A stretch of 44,636 bases of DNA from NCBI GenBank assembly GCA_024398665.1, contig JAKSIS010000015.1:1-44636 (forward strand), read 5' to 3'. Below, in pieces: positions 15,135-24,526 of this stretch (positions within the stretch are counted from its first letter, which is position 1; each line of letters opens with the position of its first letter). Origin of the DNA: Bacteroidaceae bacterium (GTDB lineage Bacteria > Bacteroidota > Bacteroidia > Bacteroidales > Bacteroidaceae). The notes under the pieces are model-generated. The model was given only the letters and a program-made list of their open reading frames with translations, ran no database searches and was not told where the DNA came from. The position numbers were made by a program, and so were the translations under genes.

Positions 15135-17627
15135 ATGAACGTATCATATAAATGGCTCAAGGAGTATGTCGACTTTGAACTGAATGCCGATGAAGTGGCT
15201 GCAGCGCTCACTTCCATCGGACTTGAAGTTGACGGTGTTGAGGAAGTGCAGTCCGTGAAAGGCGGTCTGAAAGATATTGTCGTCGGTGAGGTGCTTACCT
15301 GTGTGGAGCATCCCAATTCAGACCATCTGCATGTGACCACTGTCAATCAGGGCAGCGGCGAACCCGTGCAGATTGTCTGCGGCGCGCCGAATGTGGCAGC
15401 CGGACAGAAGGTGGTCGTGGCCACTCTGGGGGCAAAGATTTATGAAGGTGAGGAATGCTTCACCATCAAACCTTCAAAACTTCGCGGCGTGGAATCGTCG
15501 GGCATGCTGTGCTCGCAGAAGGAACTTGGCCTGGGAAATGACCATTCGGGAATAATGGTCCTGCCCGATGACGCCGTTCCCGGCACTCCTGCCGCTGAAT
15601 ATTTCCATCTCGAATCGGACTACGTGATAGAAGTGGACATAACCCCCAACCATTCGGACGCATGTTCGCACTGGGGTGTTGCCCGTGACTTCTATGCATG
15701 GCTCAAACAGAACGGTTACAAAACATCACTGCACCGTCCTGATGACAGCGCTTTCAAGGTTGACAGCTGCGGCCTGGAAATTCCCGTAGAGGTTGTGAAC
15801 ACTGAAGCCTGCCCGCGCTATGCCGGTGTCAGCATAAAGGGTGTGACTGTCAGGGAAAGTCCTGAATGGCTCAAGAACAGGCTTGCAACCATCGGCCTGC
15901 ATCCGATAAACAACATAGTTGATGTCACCAACTACATACTGTTCGCATACGGACAGCCCCTTCACAGTTTTGACGCCGATAAGATAAAGGGCGGCAAGGT
16001 AGTTGTGAAGACCATGCCGGAAGGTACACCTTTCACCACCCTTGACGGTGTGGAACGCAAACTTTCCGACCGTGACCTCATGATCTGCAACGCGCAGGAG
16101 CCCATGTGTCTGGCAGGCGTGTTCGGAGGTCTTGATTCCGGCATTCAGGACACGACTGTGAACGTGTTCCTTGAAAGCGCATATTTCCATCCCACATGGA
16201 TACGCAAGAGCGCACGCCGCCATCAGCTCAGCACTGACGCATCATTCCGTTTCGAGCGCGGCATAGACCCCAACGGAGTCATATACGCACTCAAGCAGGC
16301 TGCAATGCTCATAAAGGAACTGGCCGGAGGTGAGATTGCAATGGAAATAACAGACAACTATCCTGTTCCGATGAATGACTTTGAGGTCGGTTTCAGCTTT
16401 GACTACGCTGACAGTCTGATAGGAAAGAAACTGGACCGTCAGGTGATGAAGAGCATTGTTGAAGACCTTGGCATCAGGGTAGACAGCTTTGACGAAAACG
16501 GCATGAAGCTTTCCGTGCCTCCGTTCCGTGTCGATGTGCAGCGTCCATGTGATATAGTTGAGGAGATACTCAGAATTTACGGTTACAACAATATCGATTT
16601 CGGCAAGTCCGTACAGTCCAGCCTGACCGTACAGGGTGAGGTTGACCGTTCGCACAAGCTGCAGGATCTTGTTTCCGAACAGCTTGTAGGCTGCGGATTC
16701 AATGAAATACTGAACAATTCGCTTACACGTGCAGCCTATTATGACGGTCTGGACTGCTGTCCGTCAGAAAAGCTGGTGCGCCTTATGAATCCGCTCAGCG
16801 CTGATCTCAATGTCATGCGTGAGACACTGCTGTTCGGCGGTCTGGAAAGCCTGTCGCACAACATACGCCGCCAGAACTCCGATCTCAGATTCTTCGAATT
16901 CGGCAAGTGCTATTACTTTGACGCTGAAAAGCGCGCGTCACTGGGACAGCCCAGGGAGGACGGCACAGTCCAGAACCCCATCAGGGCTTACAGCGAGGAT
17001 TATCATCTGGGACTGTGGATTACCGGAAACCGTGTGTCAGCATCATGGGCTCATGCCGATGAAAAGAGTTCGGTGTTTGAACTGAAGGCATACGTGCAGA
17101 ACATATTCCAGCGCCTGGGACTTTCCAAGGGCAACCTTCAGCTTGAAGAGTTTGACAATGCCGTATTTGCCGGCGGACTGCGTTACAAGCTCCGTTCGGG
17201 AAAGACCGTATGCGAACTGGGTATGGTAAGCCGTACGCTTCTCAAGATGACTGATGTGGACCAGCCGGTCTGCTACGCAGACATAAACTGGGACGAACTG
17301 CTCAAGGCAACGCGCAAGAACAGGGTGAGTTATGCGGAACTGCCCAAGTATCCGGCTGTACGCCGTGATCTGGCACTGCTCATAGACAAGTCAGTAAGGT
17401 TCCAGGACATTGAGCGCCTTGCATATCAGACTGAAGGCAAGCTGCTCAAGGAGGTCACCCTGTTTGACGTTTATGAAGGCAGGAACCTTGAAGCCGGCAA
17501 GAAGAGCTATGCTGTAAGCTTCCTGCTCCAGGATGAATCGCAGACCCTGAATGACGTACAGATAGAAAAGGTGATGAACAAGCTTGTTGCGGCATTGCAG
17601 AACAAGCTTGATGCAAAACTGAGATAA
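15135..17627 (+). CDS. pheT: Phenylalanyl-tRNA synthetase beta subunit
   Basis: 830-residue beta chain of the (alpha-beta)2 enzyme that charges tRNA-Phe. The domain order is standard: an N-terminal helical start (MNVSYKWLKEYVDFEL), an EMAP/OB tRNA-binding domain (about 40-155, QIVCGAPNV), the B3/B4 editing domain (about 215-390, RYAGVSIKGV, NNIVDVTNYI), the B5 domain (about 410-480), the catalytic-like core (RMNPLSADLNVMRETLL-type segment) and the C-terminal ferredoxin-fold anticodon-binding domain (KYPAVRRDLALLID to the end). Full length. pheS is not adjacent, as is usual in Bacteroidota. yebC follows after 25 nt. Confidence 0.97.
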   Translation: MNVSYKWLKEYVDFELNADEVAAALTSIGLEVDGVEEVQSVKGGLKDIVVGEVLTCVEHPNSDHLHVTTVNQGSGEPVQIVCGAPNVAAGQKVVVATLGAKIYEGEECFTIKPSKLRGVESSGMLCSQKELGLGNDHSGIMVLPDDAVPGTPAAEYFHLESDYVIEVDITPNHSDACSHWGVARDFYAWLKQNGYKTSLHRPDDSAFKVDSCGLEIPVEVVNTEACPRYAGVSIKGVTVRESPEWLKNRLATIGLHPINNIVDVTNYILFAYGQPLHSFDADKIKGGKVVVKTMPEGTPFTTLDGVERKLSDRDLMICNAQEPMCLAGVFGGLDSGIQDTTVNVFLESAYFHPTWIRKSARRHQLSTDASFRFERGIDPNGVIYALKQAAMLIKELAGGEIAMEITDNYPVPMNDFEVGFSFDYADSLIGKKLDRQVMKSIVEDLGIRVDSFDENGMKLSVPPFRVDVQRPCDIVEEILRIYGYNNIDFGKSVQSSLTVQGEVDRSHKLQDLVSEQLVGCGFNEILNNSLTRAAYYDGLDCCPSEKLVRLMNPLSADLNVMRETLLFGGLESLSHNIRRQNSDLRFFEFGKCYYFDAEKRASLGQPREDGTVQNPIRAYSEDYHLGLWITGNRVSASWAHADEKSSVFELKAYVQNIFQRLGLSKGNLQLEEFDNAVFAGGLRYKLRSGKTVCELGMVSRTLLKMTDVDQPVCYADINWDELLKATRKNRVSYAELPKYPAVRRDLALLIDKSVRFQDIERLAYQTEGKLLKEVTLFDVYEGRNLEAGKKSYAVSFLLQDESQTLNDVQIEKVMNKLVAALQNKLDAKLR

Positions 17628-17652
17628 CAGACAACAATAAAAATACAAACCA

Positions 17653-18387
17653 ATGGGAAGAGCATTTGAATTCAGAAAGGCCCGCAAGCTGAAACGCTGG
17701 GGCAACATGGCAAAGACATTCACTCGTATAGGCAAGCAGATTGCCATTGCAGTCAAGGCTGGCGGTCCGGATCCGGACAACAACGCCGCCCTGCGTGCCA
17801 TCATCGCTACTGCAAAGCATGAGAACATGCCTAAGGACAACGTCGAGCGCGCCATAAAGAACGCCATGGGCAAGGACACCAAGGATTACAAGGAAATGAA
17901 CTATGAAGGTTACGGTCCTCACGGAATTGCCATTTACGTTGAAACTCTTACAGACAACACCACACGCACCGTTGCAAACGTACGTTCGGTATTCACCAAG
18001 TTTGGAGGCACACTGGGTACCAGCGGAAGTCTGGACTTCATGTTCAGCCACAAGGCAATGTTCACCATCAGGCAGAAGGACGGTGTCGATATGGATGATC
18101 TGATTCTGGAACTCATTGACCTGGGTATTGAAGAGGATTATGATATCGATGAGGAAGAGGGCGAAGTCACTCTTTACGGCGACCCCAAGTCATTTGCTGC
18201 CATACAGAAGTATTTTGAAGAGAACGGTTTTGAAGTCAAGGCCGCAGAATTCACACGCATACCGAATGACCTCAAGGATGTCACTCCGGAACAGCGTGAG
18301 ACCATTGACAAGATTGTCGAGCGCCTTGATGAGGACGATGATGTCCAGAACGTCTACACGAACATGCGTCCTCTGGATGAGGAATAA
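17653..18387 (+). CDS. YebC/PmpR-family protein
   Basis: 244-residue YebC-family protein. Members were first described as transcriptional regulators and more recently linked to translation of proline-rich stretches. The N-terminus MGRAFEFRKARKLKRWGNMAK, the helical block with NAALRAIIATAKHENMPKDN, and the acidic domains with GYGPHGIAIYVE are diagnostic. The start and full length match the family. It lies 25 nt behind pheT and is probably co-transcribed. Since both neighbours and lepA are translation genes, a translational role is plausible here. Confidence 0.94.
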   Translation: MGRAFEFRKARKLKRWGNMAKTFTRIGKQIAIAVKAGGPDPDNNAALRAIIATAKHENMPKDNVERAIKNAMGKDTKDYKEMNYEGYGPHGIAIYVETLTDNTTRTVANVRSVFTKFGGTLGTSGSLDFMFSHKAMFTIRQKDGVDMDDLILELIDLGIEEDYDIDEEEGEVTLYGDPKSFAAIQKYFEENGFEVKAAEFTRIPNDLKDVTPEQRETIDKIVERLDEDDDVQNVYTNMRPLDEE

Positions 18388-18455
18388 TCCTCACAAATTA
18401 AGTTAATCTTGTTAATTTCATGTTGTCTGAGATTACATTCAATATCAATTATTTG

Positions 18456-18463
18456 TAATTTCG
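18456..18463 (+). promoter_or_regulatory. Possible -7 box of the winged-helix gene
   Basis: TAATTTCG differs by one base from TAnnTTTG and lies 29 nt before the ATG at 18492. The 18388-18455 stretch is AT-rich with no clear yebC terminator. Confidence 0.35.
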
Positions 18464-18491
18464 CGCCGTTTTAAGAAAAACCTATTGCAAC

Positions 18492-18689
18492 ATGAATCAG
18501 ACAGTTGGAGAATACGCCGGTATGATATGGCGTGCGCTGGAAGGCAGGAATGCCCTTTCACAGAAGGAAATCAAGAAGGCTGCAAAGCTCAAGGACAAGG
18601 AATTCTATCTTGGTCTGGGCTGGCTGCTCCGTGAAGACAAGATTAACGTGACAGAAGGAGAAGAGGAAAACTATTACGCACTCAAGTAA
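18492..18689 (+). CDS. Small winged helix-turn-helix protein (DUF2582-like)
   Basis: 65-residue protein resembling the PF10771 winged-helix family of Bacteroidota and archaea. Visible elements are a first helix (VGEYAGMIWRALE), an LSQKEIKKAAKLKDKEFYLGLGWLLREDK segment typical of a helix-turn-helix and wing, and an acidic end (EGEEENYYALK). It is probably nucleic-acid-binding; its target is unknown. It has its own possible promoter and a strong terminator directly after, so it is monocistronic. It has the same codon usage as its neighbours. Confidence 0.85.
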   Translation: MNQTVGEYAGMIWRALEGRNALSQKEIKKAAKLKDKEFYLGLGWLLREDKINVTEGEEENYYALK

Positions 18690-18711
18690 GAAATCCCTTT
18701 TCCAGAAGATA

Positions 18712-18752
18712 AAGAGTCCGCCGGTCATCAGCGGACTCTTTTCTTTTTTTTT
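18712..18752 (+). terminator. Intrinsic terminator after the winged-helix gene
   Basis: A perfect 10-bp stem (AAGAGTCCGC at 18712-18721 with GCGGACTCTT at 18731-18740) is followed by a long T tract interrupted by one C. Confidence 0.95.
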
Positions 18753-18755
18753 GAT

Positions 18756-18763
18756 TAAATTTG
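18756..18763 (+). promoter_or_regulatory. Putative -7 box of lepA
   Basis: TAAATTTG matches TAnnTTTG exactly. It places transcription start near 18770, which is the left foot of the long inverted repeat that fills the lepA leader. Confidence 0.55.
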
Positions 18764-18766
18764 CAG

Positions 18767-18950
18767 CATAATACTGAGAAGCTGTTTTGAAATGTTCCAA
18801 TTAATCTTTTATAAAATCTTTCCGGCTGAAAAATCCGTTTCTTTTCAGTCACAATGGAGCCCCATTGCTCCTTCAAATAACCGGATTTTCATCTCGAAAA
18901 TCTTTCATAAAATTTTTAATCGAACATTTCAAATCAGCTTCTGAGTTATG
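18767..18950 (+). repeat. Long imperfect inverted repeat forming the whole lepA leader
   Basis: The two halves of this ~184-nt stretch are imperfect reverse complements. AGAAGCTG (18777-18784) pairs with CAGCTTCT (18935-18942). TTTGAAATGTTC (18786-18797) pairs perfectly with GAACATTTCAAA (18922-18933). A weaker middle section follows, then AAAATCCG (18830-18837) pairs with CGGATTTT (18882-18889). The apex contains a further small hairpin (GGAGC 18856-18860, GCTCC 18867-18871). The outermost pairs reach CATAA on the left and TTATG, which contains the lepA start codon, on the right. It is either a regulatory RNA leader or a MITE-like insertion. No protein is encoded here. Confidence 0.8.
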
Positions 18951-20729
18951 GAGAAAATACGCAATTTCTGCATCATTGCGCACATTGACCACGGCAAGTC
19001 AACGCTGGCGGACCGTCTTCTGGAGTATACGCACACCATTAATGTGACTGAAGGCCAGATGCTTGACGACATGGATCTGGAAAAGGAGCGCGGCATTACA
19101 ATCAAGAGCCACGCCATCCAGATGGAATATGAATACGGAGGTGAAAAGTACATACTGAACCTGATTGACACTCCGGGACATGTTGACTTCTCCTATGAGG
19201 TGTCACGTTCCATAGCCGCCTGTGAGGGAGCTCTGCTGGTGGTCGATGCTACCCAGGGAGTGCAGGCGCAGACAATTAGCAACCTGTACATGGCCATAGA
19301 CCATGACCTGGAAATAATTCCGGTCATAAACAAGTGTGACATGCAGAGCGCCATGCCCGATGAAGTTGAGGACGAAATCGTGGAACTTCTCGGGTGCAGG
19401 CGTGACGAGATAATCCGCGCATCGGCCCGTACCGGCATGGGCGTGGAACAGATTCTGGACGCCATTGTGGAACGCATTCCGCATCCCGTAGGTGATCCTG
19501 ACGCTCCTCTGCAGGCTCTCATTTTCGATTCGGTCTTCAATTCGTTCCGCGGAATAATAGCCTATTTCAAGATTGAGAACGGCAGCATACGCAAGGGTGA
19601 CAAGGTCAAGTTCTTCAATACGGGCAAGGAATATGATGCCGATGAGGTTGGCGTACTGAAAATGGACATGGTCCCGCGTGATGTAATGACCACCGGTGAT
19701 GTGGGATACATCATATCAGGCATCAAGACGTCGACTGAAGTTAAGGTGGGCGATACTATAACACATGTGGCACGTCCTTGCGCCAAGGCCATTGACGGCT
19801 TTGAGGAATCCAAGCCTATGGTCTTTGCCGGCGTATATCCCATTGATCCTGAAGAGTATGAGGACCTGCGTGCATCACTGGAAAAGCTGCAGCTCAATGA
19901 CGCTTCTATCAGTTTCTTCCCCGAATCGTCAGCCGCTCTGGGTTTTGGATTCCGATGCGGGTTCCTGGGCCTTCTTCACATGGAGATAGTGCAGGAGCGT
20001 CTGGACAGGGAATTCGACATGAGCGTAATCACAACCGTTCCCAACGTTTCGTACATGGTTTATGACAAGCAGGGAAACGGAATTGAAGTGCACAATCCCA
20101 GCGGCATGCCTGACCTGACACTCATAGACCACATTGAGGAGCCGTACATTGACGCTTCGATCATTACCACCACTGAATACATAGGTCCCATAATGACGCT
20201 GTGCCTTGACAAGCGCGGCGAACTGGTCAAGCAGCAGTTCATTGCCGGCAACCGCGTGGAGATTTTCTTCCGTCTGCCGCTGGGCGAGATAGTGATAGAC
20301 TTCTATGACAAGCTCAAGAGCATATCCAAGGGCTATGCGTCATTTGACTACCATCCTTCAGGCTACCGTCCTTCAAAGCTGATAAAGCTTGACATACTGC
20401 TGAACGGCGAACCTGTTGACGCCCTGTCAACGCTGACTCATGTTGACAACGCCTATGATCTGGGCCGGCGCATGTGCGAGAAACTGAAGGAACTCATTCC
20501 TCGCCAGCAGTTCGACATTGCCATCCAGGCTGCCATAGGGTCAAAGATCATTGCCCGCGAGACCATCAAGCAGGTGCGCAAGGATGTGACTGCAAAGTGT
20601 TACGGCGGAGACGTGTCCCGCAAGCGCAAGCTTCTGGAAAAGCAGAAGAAGGGCAAGAAACGCATGAAGCAGATAGGAAACGTGGAAGTTCCGCAGAAAG
20701 CCTTCCTGGCTGTGCTCAAACTGGATTGA
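18948..20729 (+). CDS. lepA: Elongation factor 4 (LepA)
   Basis: 593-residue translational GTPase that acts on the ribosome, with roles in back-translocation and/or 30S biogenesis. GTPase motifs: AHIDHGKST (G1), the RGITI switch region, DTPGHVDF (G3) and NKCD (G4). The EF-G-like domains and the LepA-specific C-terminal domain ([22 protein letters not shown]) are complete, ending with the basic [20 protein letters not shown] segment. The start matches family length. The start codon lies in the right foot of a long inverted repeat, so translation may be controlled by RNA structure. A bidirectional terminator follows. Confidence 0.98.
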   Translation: MEKIRNFCIIAHIDHGKSTLADRLLEYTHTINVTEGQMLDDMDLEKERGITIKSHAIQMEYEYGGEKYILNLIDTPGHVDFSYEVSRSIAACEGALLVVDATQGVQAQTISNLYMAIDHDLEIIPVINKCDMQSAMPDEVEDEIVELLGCRRDEIIRASARTGMGVEQILDAIVERIPHPVGDPDAPLQALIFDSVFNSFRGIIAYFKIENGSIRKGDKVKFFNTGKEYDADEVGVLKMDMVPRDVMTTGDVGYIISGIKTSTEVKVGDTITHVARPCAKAIDGFEESKPMVFAGVYPIDPEEYEDLRASLEKLQLNDASISFFPESSAALGFGFRCGFLGLLHMEIVQERLDREFDMSVITTVPNVSYMVYDKQGNGIEVHNPSGMPDLTLIDHIEEPYIDASIITTTEYIGPIMTLCLDKRGELVKQQFIAGNRVEIFFRLPLGEIVIDFYDKLKSISKGYASFDYHPSGYRPSKLIKLDILLNGEPVDALSTLTHVDNAYDLGRRMCEKLKELIPRQQFDIAIQAAIGSKIIARETIKQVRKDVTAKCYGGDVSRKRKLLEKQKKGKKRMKQIGNVEVPQKAFLAVLKLD

Positions 20730-20764
20730 AAAAAACGGCTCCGGAAAACGGGGCCGCTTTTTTT
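20730..20764. terminator. Bidirectional terminator between lepA and the acyl-CoA ligase
   Basis: CGGCTCC (20736-20742) pairs with GGGGCCG (20750-20756), including a wobble pair. It is preceded by a run of A and followed by a run of T, so it can serve both convergent genes; the T run touches the ligase stop codon. Confidence 0.85.
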
Positions 20765-22449
20765 CAGTCTTTCTGATAGAGGAAACGCTTTATGCTCTTT
20801 TTGGGCGTCTTTTCGAATTCCTCGTGATATATGCGGATTTGTGATATCTGTTCGTAGGCGGGCAGGGTGGCGTTCAGTTCAATGCGGTTCTGCTCCATTG
20901 CTGCTGCTATCTGCTCTTCAGTCATGTTCTGTTTCATGGCCTCGTCAAAGTCCGGGTAAACCAGGGCGATGAGCTTTTCGTTTTCAGAAATGACGACTGA
21001 TTCGTTCACCAGTGCCATGTTGTTGAGAGAGTCCTCAATCTCTTCGGGGTAGATGTTCTGGCCGGATGGACCCAGAATGAGACTCTTTGAACGGCCCTTG
21101 ATGAAAATGTTTCCGTCCTTGTCCATTATGCCAAGGTCACCGGTGTACATCCAGCCGTCCTTGTCAATGGTCTCTTCAGTCAGCTTTTCATTCCTGTAAT
21201 AGCCCAGCATGACATTCGGTCCGCGGCATATTATCTCACCCGGTACATGTTCGGGGTCATTGCTCAGAATCCTGACCTCCATGTTCGGGGCTGCCTTGCC
21301 GCATGAACCGGGGACGAAACTGTCACGGTCTTCATACGCAATTATCGGACCGCATTCAGTGGCGCCGTATCCTACTGTGTAGGGGAAACGTATTGATGAA
21401 AGGAACTGCTCGACTTCATGGTTGAACGCTGCTCCTCCTATTATTACTTCAAAGAACTGTCCGCCGAACGCCTGCACCATTTCGTCACGTACCTTCTTCT
21501 TGATCTGGTCGTTGAGAATGGGCAGCTTGAGCATGAGTTTCATTGACGGCGTTTCCAGCTTGGGAAGAATGTTCTTCTTGATTATCTTCTCAATTACCAG
21601 AGGAACGGATACGATAAGTACCGGCTTCACTTCACCCAGTGCCTGGAAAATGATCTTCGGACTGGGCAGGCGGGTCAGGAAAAAAATGTGGAGGCCTTCA
21701 AGAAATTCGTGGAAGAATTCGAATGAGAAACCGTACATGTGGGCCATGGGAAGCATGGATATGACACTGTCGCCGGCCTTCATCGGATAAATGGCTCTGC
21801 CTGCAAACAGATGGTTGCTTATGAGCGAACGGTATGGCAGCATCACGCCCTTTGAGAAGCCTGTCGACCCTGATGTGTAGTTGATCATGGCCAGGTCGTC
21901 GAATGCGGTGTCAGGATAGTTCACGTCATTCGCGGTGAAGTCTTTCGGATATTTGCGTCCGAACAGCTCGTTAAGGTGCTCACGTGCCTGTGTGAGCTTT
22001 TCGTTGCGCGATATTGCAACATTGAAACCGCCCAGGACTATTATTCCCTCAACGCCCGGCATTGACGCCTCATTCAGGTTCTCCCATACCTGGTCACCTA
22101 CAAAGAAAATACGCGCCTCACAGTGGTTTATGATATGATGTATGTTGTCGGCCTTGAATTCATGAAGTATGGGAACCACGACAGCACCGTATGAGAGTGC
22201 TGCAAGGCATGCAGTCGCCCAGTTGGAACTGTTCTTGCCGCATATGGCAATGCGGTCGCCCCTGTTTATTCCGGCTTCATCAAAAAGGATGTGCAGTTTT
22301 GCTATGGTGAGAGCTACATCGCGGTATTGCATGGTGGCACCGCGGTAGTCGGTGAATGCTTCACGGTCCCAGTTCTTTCTGAGGCTGTTGCGGATCAGTG
22401 CTGCCAGACTTTTCTCCGTGAATTCATTAGGTCTGTTGTCGTATCCCAT
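20764..22449 (-). CDS. AMP-forming long-chain acyl-CoA ligase
   Basis: 561-residue adenylate-forming enzyme that activates a fatty acid to acyl-AMP and then acyl-CoA. The AMP-binding P-loop YTSGSTGFSKG lies at 191-201, followed by GYGATECGP and the hinge region GWMYTGDLG with GRSKSLI. The catalytic C-terminal lysine is probably in KTPKKSIKRF. The FNVAISRNE and MLPMAHMYGF segments fit the long-chain (FadD-like) group. It lies 24 nt behind the YggS gene on the minus strand, so co-transcription is likely, though a weak -7-like box sits in the gap. Chain length cannot be told. Confidence 0.9.
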   Translation of the reverse strand: MGYDNRPNEFTEKSLAALIRNSLRKNWDREAFTDYRGATMQYRDVALTIAKLHILFDEAGINRGDRIAICGKNSSNWATACLAALSYGAVVVPILHEFKADNIHHIINHCEARIFFVGDQVWENLNEASMPGVEGIIVLGGFNVAISRNEKLTQAREHLNELFGRKYPKDFTANDVNYPDTAFDDLAMINYTSGSTGFSKGVMLPYRSLISNHLFAGRAIYPMKAGDSVISMLPMAHMYGFSFEFFHEFLEGLHIFFLTRLPSPKIIFQALGEVKPVLIVSVPLVIEKIIKKNILPKLETPSMKLMLKLPILNDQIKKKVRDEMVQAFGGQFFEVIIGGAAFNHEVEQFLSSIRFPYTVGYGATECGPIIAYEDRDSFVPGSCGKAAPNMEVRILSNDPEHVPGEIICRGPNVMLGYYRNEKLTEETIDKDGWMYTGDLGIMDKDGNIFIKGRSKSLILGPSGQNIYPEEIEDSLNNMALVNESVVISENEKLIALVYPDFDEAMKQNMTEEQIAAAMEQNRIELNATLPAYEQISQIRIYHEEFEKTPKKSIKRFLYQKD

Positions 22450-22458
22450 ATCGGGGTG

Positions 22459-22466
22459 TAAAGATA
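22459..22466 (-). promoter_or_regulatory. Possible -7 box of the acyl-CoA ligase gene
   Basis: The minus strand reads TATCTTTA, 9 nt before the ATG at 22449, inside the short gap after the YggS gene. Confidence 0.35.
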
Positions 22467-22473
22467 ATGCTTT

Positions 22474-23154
22474 TTAGTGTTGGTTCGAGTAGTCGCGGGC
22501 TCCGAATATGGAACTTCCTATGCGGACCATGGTGCTGCCGGCCCTGATAGCCAGTCCGTAGTCCCCGCTCATTCCGGCTGAAACGGTCCTGAAGTCCTCG
22601 CTGCCGCTGAAGAAACGCTCCCTGTATTCATCGAAACACTGTTTCAGGTACTGGAATTCACGCATCACCTGTGCGCTGTCATCGGTGTTTGTGGCCATTC
22701 CCATGACGCCGCCTATCCTTATGTTGCCCAACCCGCGCCAACGTCCTTCCTCAAGCATGGTGCGGCACTGGTCAGGGGTGAATCCGAACTTGGTGTCCTC
22801 CTGCGCTATGTGCAGCTGCAGATAACATGTGATACAGCGGCCGAAACGTGCGGCCTGACGGTCAATTTCAGCCAGCACTTCAAACGAACCCACTCCCTGG
22901 ATGACGGAAACGTAGGGTGCCATAAGGTGTATCTTGTTCCTTTGCACATGGCCTATGAAATGCCATTCTATGTCATCGGGCAGTTCCCTGCTCTTCAAGG
23001 TCATTTCCTGGACCTTGTTCTCACCGAATATGCGCTGTCCGGCGTCATAGGCTTCCTTCAAAGCTTCGACAGGGTGGGTCTTGGATACTGCCACCAGAGT
23101 GACGCCGGCAGGCAGTGTGGCCCTGACTTTTTCAAGATTGTCCCGTATTTCCAT
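22474..23154 (-). CDS. YggS/PROSC-family PLP-binding protein
   Basis: 226-residue single-domain fold-type III PLP protein (alanine-racemase-like barrel) involved in pyridoxal phosphate homeostasis and in amino- and keto-acid balance. The PLP lysine is Lys25 in LVAVSKTHP. FGENKVQE, WHFIGHVQRNK and LSMGMSGD-type segments (here SAGMSGDY) confirm the family. The frame is open far upstream into the permease region, but the ATG at 23154 gives the normal N-terminus and is 23 nt behind a perfect -7 box. Divergent from the permease gene. Confidence 0.95.
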   Translation of the reverse strand: MEIRDNLEKVRATLPAGVTLVAVSKTHPVEALKEAYDAGQRIFGENKVQEMTLKSRELPDDIEWHFIGHVQRNKIHLMAPYVSVIQGVGSFEVLAEIDRQAARFGRCITCYLQLHIAQEDTKFGFTPDQCRTMLEEGRWRGLGNIRIGGVMGMATNTDDSAQVMREFQYLKQCFDEYRERFFSGSEDFRTVSAGMSGDYGLAIRAGSTMVRIGSSIFGARDYSNQH

Positions 23155-23176
23155 AACAAAATGCTGAAACGACATG

Positions 23177-23184
23177 CAAAGATA
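23177..23184 (-). promoter_or_regulatory. Putative -7 box of the YggS-type gene
   Basis: The minus strand reads TATCTTTG, an exact TAnnTTTG match, 23 nt before the ATG at 23154. Confidence 0.55.
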
Positions 23185-23219
23185 CCTATAAATACCGTAG
23201 TCCGATGGCATATTTGAAC

Positions 23220-23227
23220 TATCTTCG
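23220..23227 (+). promoter_or_regulatory. Possible -7 box of the permease gene
   Basis: TATCTTCG, one base off TAnnTTTG, ends 10 nt before the ATG at 23237. Confidence 0.35.
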
Positions 23228-23236
23228 CGGTGGATT

Positions 23237-24472
23237 ATGGACAGATTCATTGCCAGACGTTTGTACGGACAGGATGAGGGCGTGAAAGGCGGCTCGCGTC
23301 CCGCCATAATCATTGCGACCGCAGGCATTGCCCTGGGACTGGCCGTAATGATTGTGACGCTTGCTGTGACACGCGGTTTCAAACAGCAGATCCGTGACAA
23401 GGTGGTGGGCTTTTCGCAGCACATGCAGATCACCAATTACCGTCTGGGCAGCAATCCGGTTGAGGATCCTGTAACTTGCCCCGATTCGGTCGTGATGCGC
23501 ATTCTGTCATCGGACCTGGTCAGCCGCGTCCAGCCTTACGTGAGCAATCCGTGCATTGTGCGCACGGACAGCGCGTTCTTCGGATTCATGCTGAAGGGCG
23601 TGGGGCAGGATTATGACCGTTCCTTCCTTGAGCAGTACATGCTGTGCGGAGGTTTCCCTCAACCGCAGGATTCTGTTCCGAACTGGATACTGCTGTCAGC
23701 CACCATTGCATCGAAACTGGGACTTGAGACGGGTGACCGTGCCGATGTGTATTTCATGCAGGACCAGGTGCGCATGCGCCGCCTGACTGTTACCGGAATA
23801 TTCCAGACCAATTTTTCCGAGTATGACCAGTCGTTCGGCATAACAGACCTGGACATACTGCAGCGCCTGAACGGGTGGGAGAAGGATGAATACAGCGGGG
23901 TGGAGATTCGCCTGGTCAGTACCGATGCAATGGATAAGGCATACGCGCACGTACGTGACGTCATGGACATATGGGGCAAGGAGTCCGATGAGCAGTATCT
24001 GCTGCAGACAATGGATGACATAAACGCGGGTCTGTTCGCATGGCTTGATGTCCTTGATATGAACGTCTGGATCATCCTTGCGCTGATGATGGGCATAGCA
24101 GGCTTCACCATGATATCCGGTCTGCTCATAATCATATTCGAGCGTACAGCCACAATTGGCATACTCAAGGCGATGGGTGCATCGGACAGTATGGTGCGCA
24201 GGGTATTCCTGCGTCTGGCATCGTACATCATACTTAAGGGAATGGCTATAGGAAACATTGCCGGAGTCCTGATATGCGTTCTGCAGCAGTGGCTGCACAT
24301 TGTGCCGCTTGATCCGGCCAACTATTACCTTGACTGTGTGCCCATGTCGCTCGAGATTGGCTGGTGGTGCATTCTGAACGTTGTCATGTTCTGCCTCTCG
24401 CTGCTCATGATGCTCATTCCGTCATCGGTCATTTCAAAAATACTTCCTTCCAGATCAATCCGTTTCGAATGA
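23237..24472 (+). CDS. LolC/LolE-type ABC transporter permease (FtsX domain)
   Basis: 411-residue inner-membrane permease of the lipoprotein-release type. The layout is classic: MDRFIARRLY start, a first membrane helix (about 25-46), a large periplasmic domain (about 47-270), then three helices (about 272-300, 325-350, 372-395) in the FtsX domain. The signatures TAGIALGLAVMIVTLAVTRG and TIGILKAMGASDSMVRRVFL are typical. In Bacteroidota such single-type permeases are thought to work with a LolD ATPase to move lipoproteins to the outer membrane; no ATPase is adjacent. It shares a divergent intergenic region with the YggS gene, and the SPFH operon downstream has its own promoter. Confidence 0.88.
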   Translation: MDRFIARRLYGQDEGVKGGSRPAIIIATAGIALGLAVMIVTLAVTRGFKQQIRDKVVGFSQHMQITNYRLGSNPVEDPVTCPDSVVMRILSSDLVSRVQPYVSNPCIVRTDSAFFGFMLKGVGQDYDRSFLEQYMLCGGFPQPQDSVPNWILLSATIASKLGLETGDRADVYFMQDQVRMRRLTVTGIFQTNFSEYDQSFGITDLDILQRLNGWEKDEYSGVEIRLVSTDAMDKAYAHVRDVMDIWGKESDEQYLLQTMDDINAGLFAWLDVLDMNVWIILALMMGIAGFTMISGLLIIIFERTATIGILKAMGASDSMVRRVFLRLASYIILKGMAIGNIAGVLICVLQQWLHIVPLDPANYYLDCVPMSLEIGWWCILNVVMFCLSLLMMLIPSSVISKILPSRSIRFE

Positions 24473-24493
24473 TATGAAAATGCTGCCGTAATA

Positions 24494-24525
24494 TTTGGCA
24501 GTGTGGAAACCGATGCGTATATTTG
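24494..24525 (+). promoter_or_regulatory. Complete Bacteroidota-type promoter of the SPFH operon
   Basis: TTTG (24494-24497), a 20-nt spacer, and TATATTTG (24518-24525) match the -33/-7 consensus TTTG-N19-21-TAnnTTTG. This is the best complete promoter in the window. Confidence 0.7.
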
Positions 24526-24526
24526 C

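Noticed and set aside
20764-22449. O-succinylbenzoate- or amino-acid-activating ligase instead of fatty acyl-CoA ligase
   Set aside because: Length and motifs fit the long-chain acyl-CoA ligase group better, and no menaquinone or peptide-synthesis genes are nearby; the substrate stays open.
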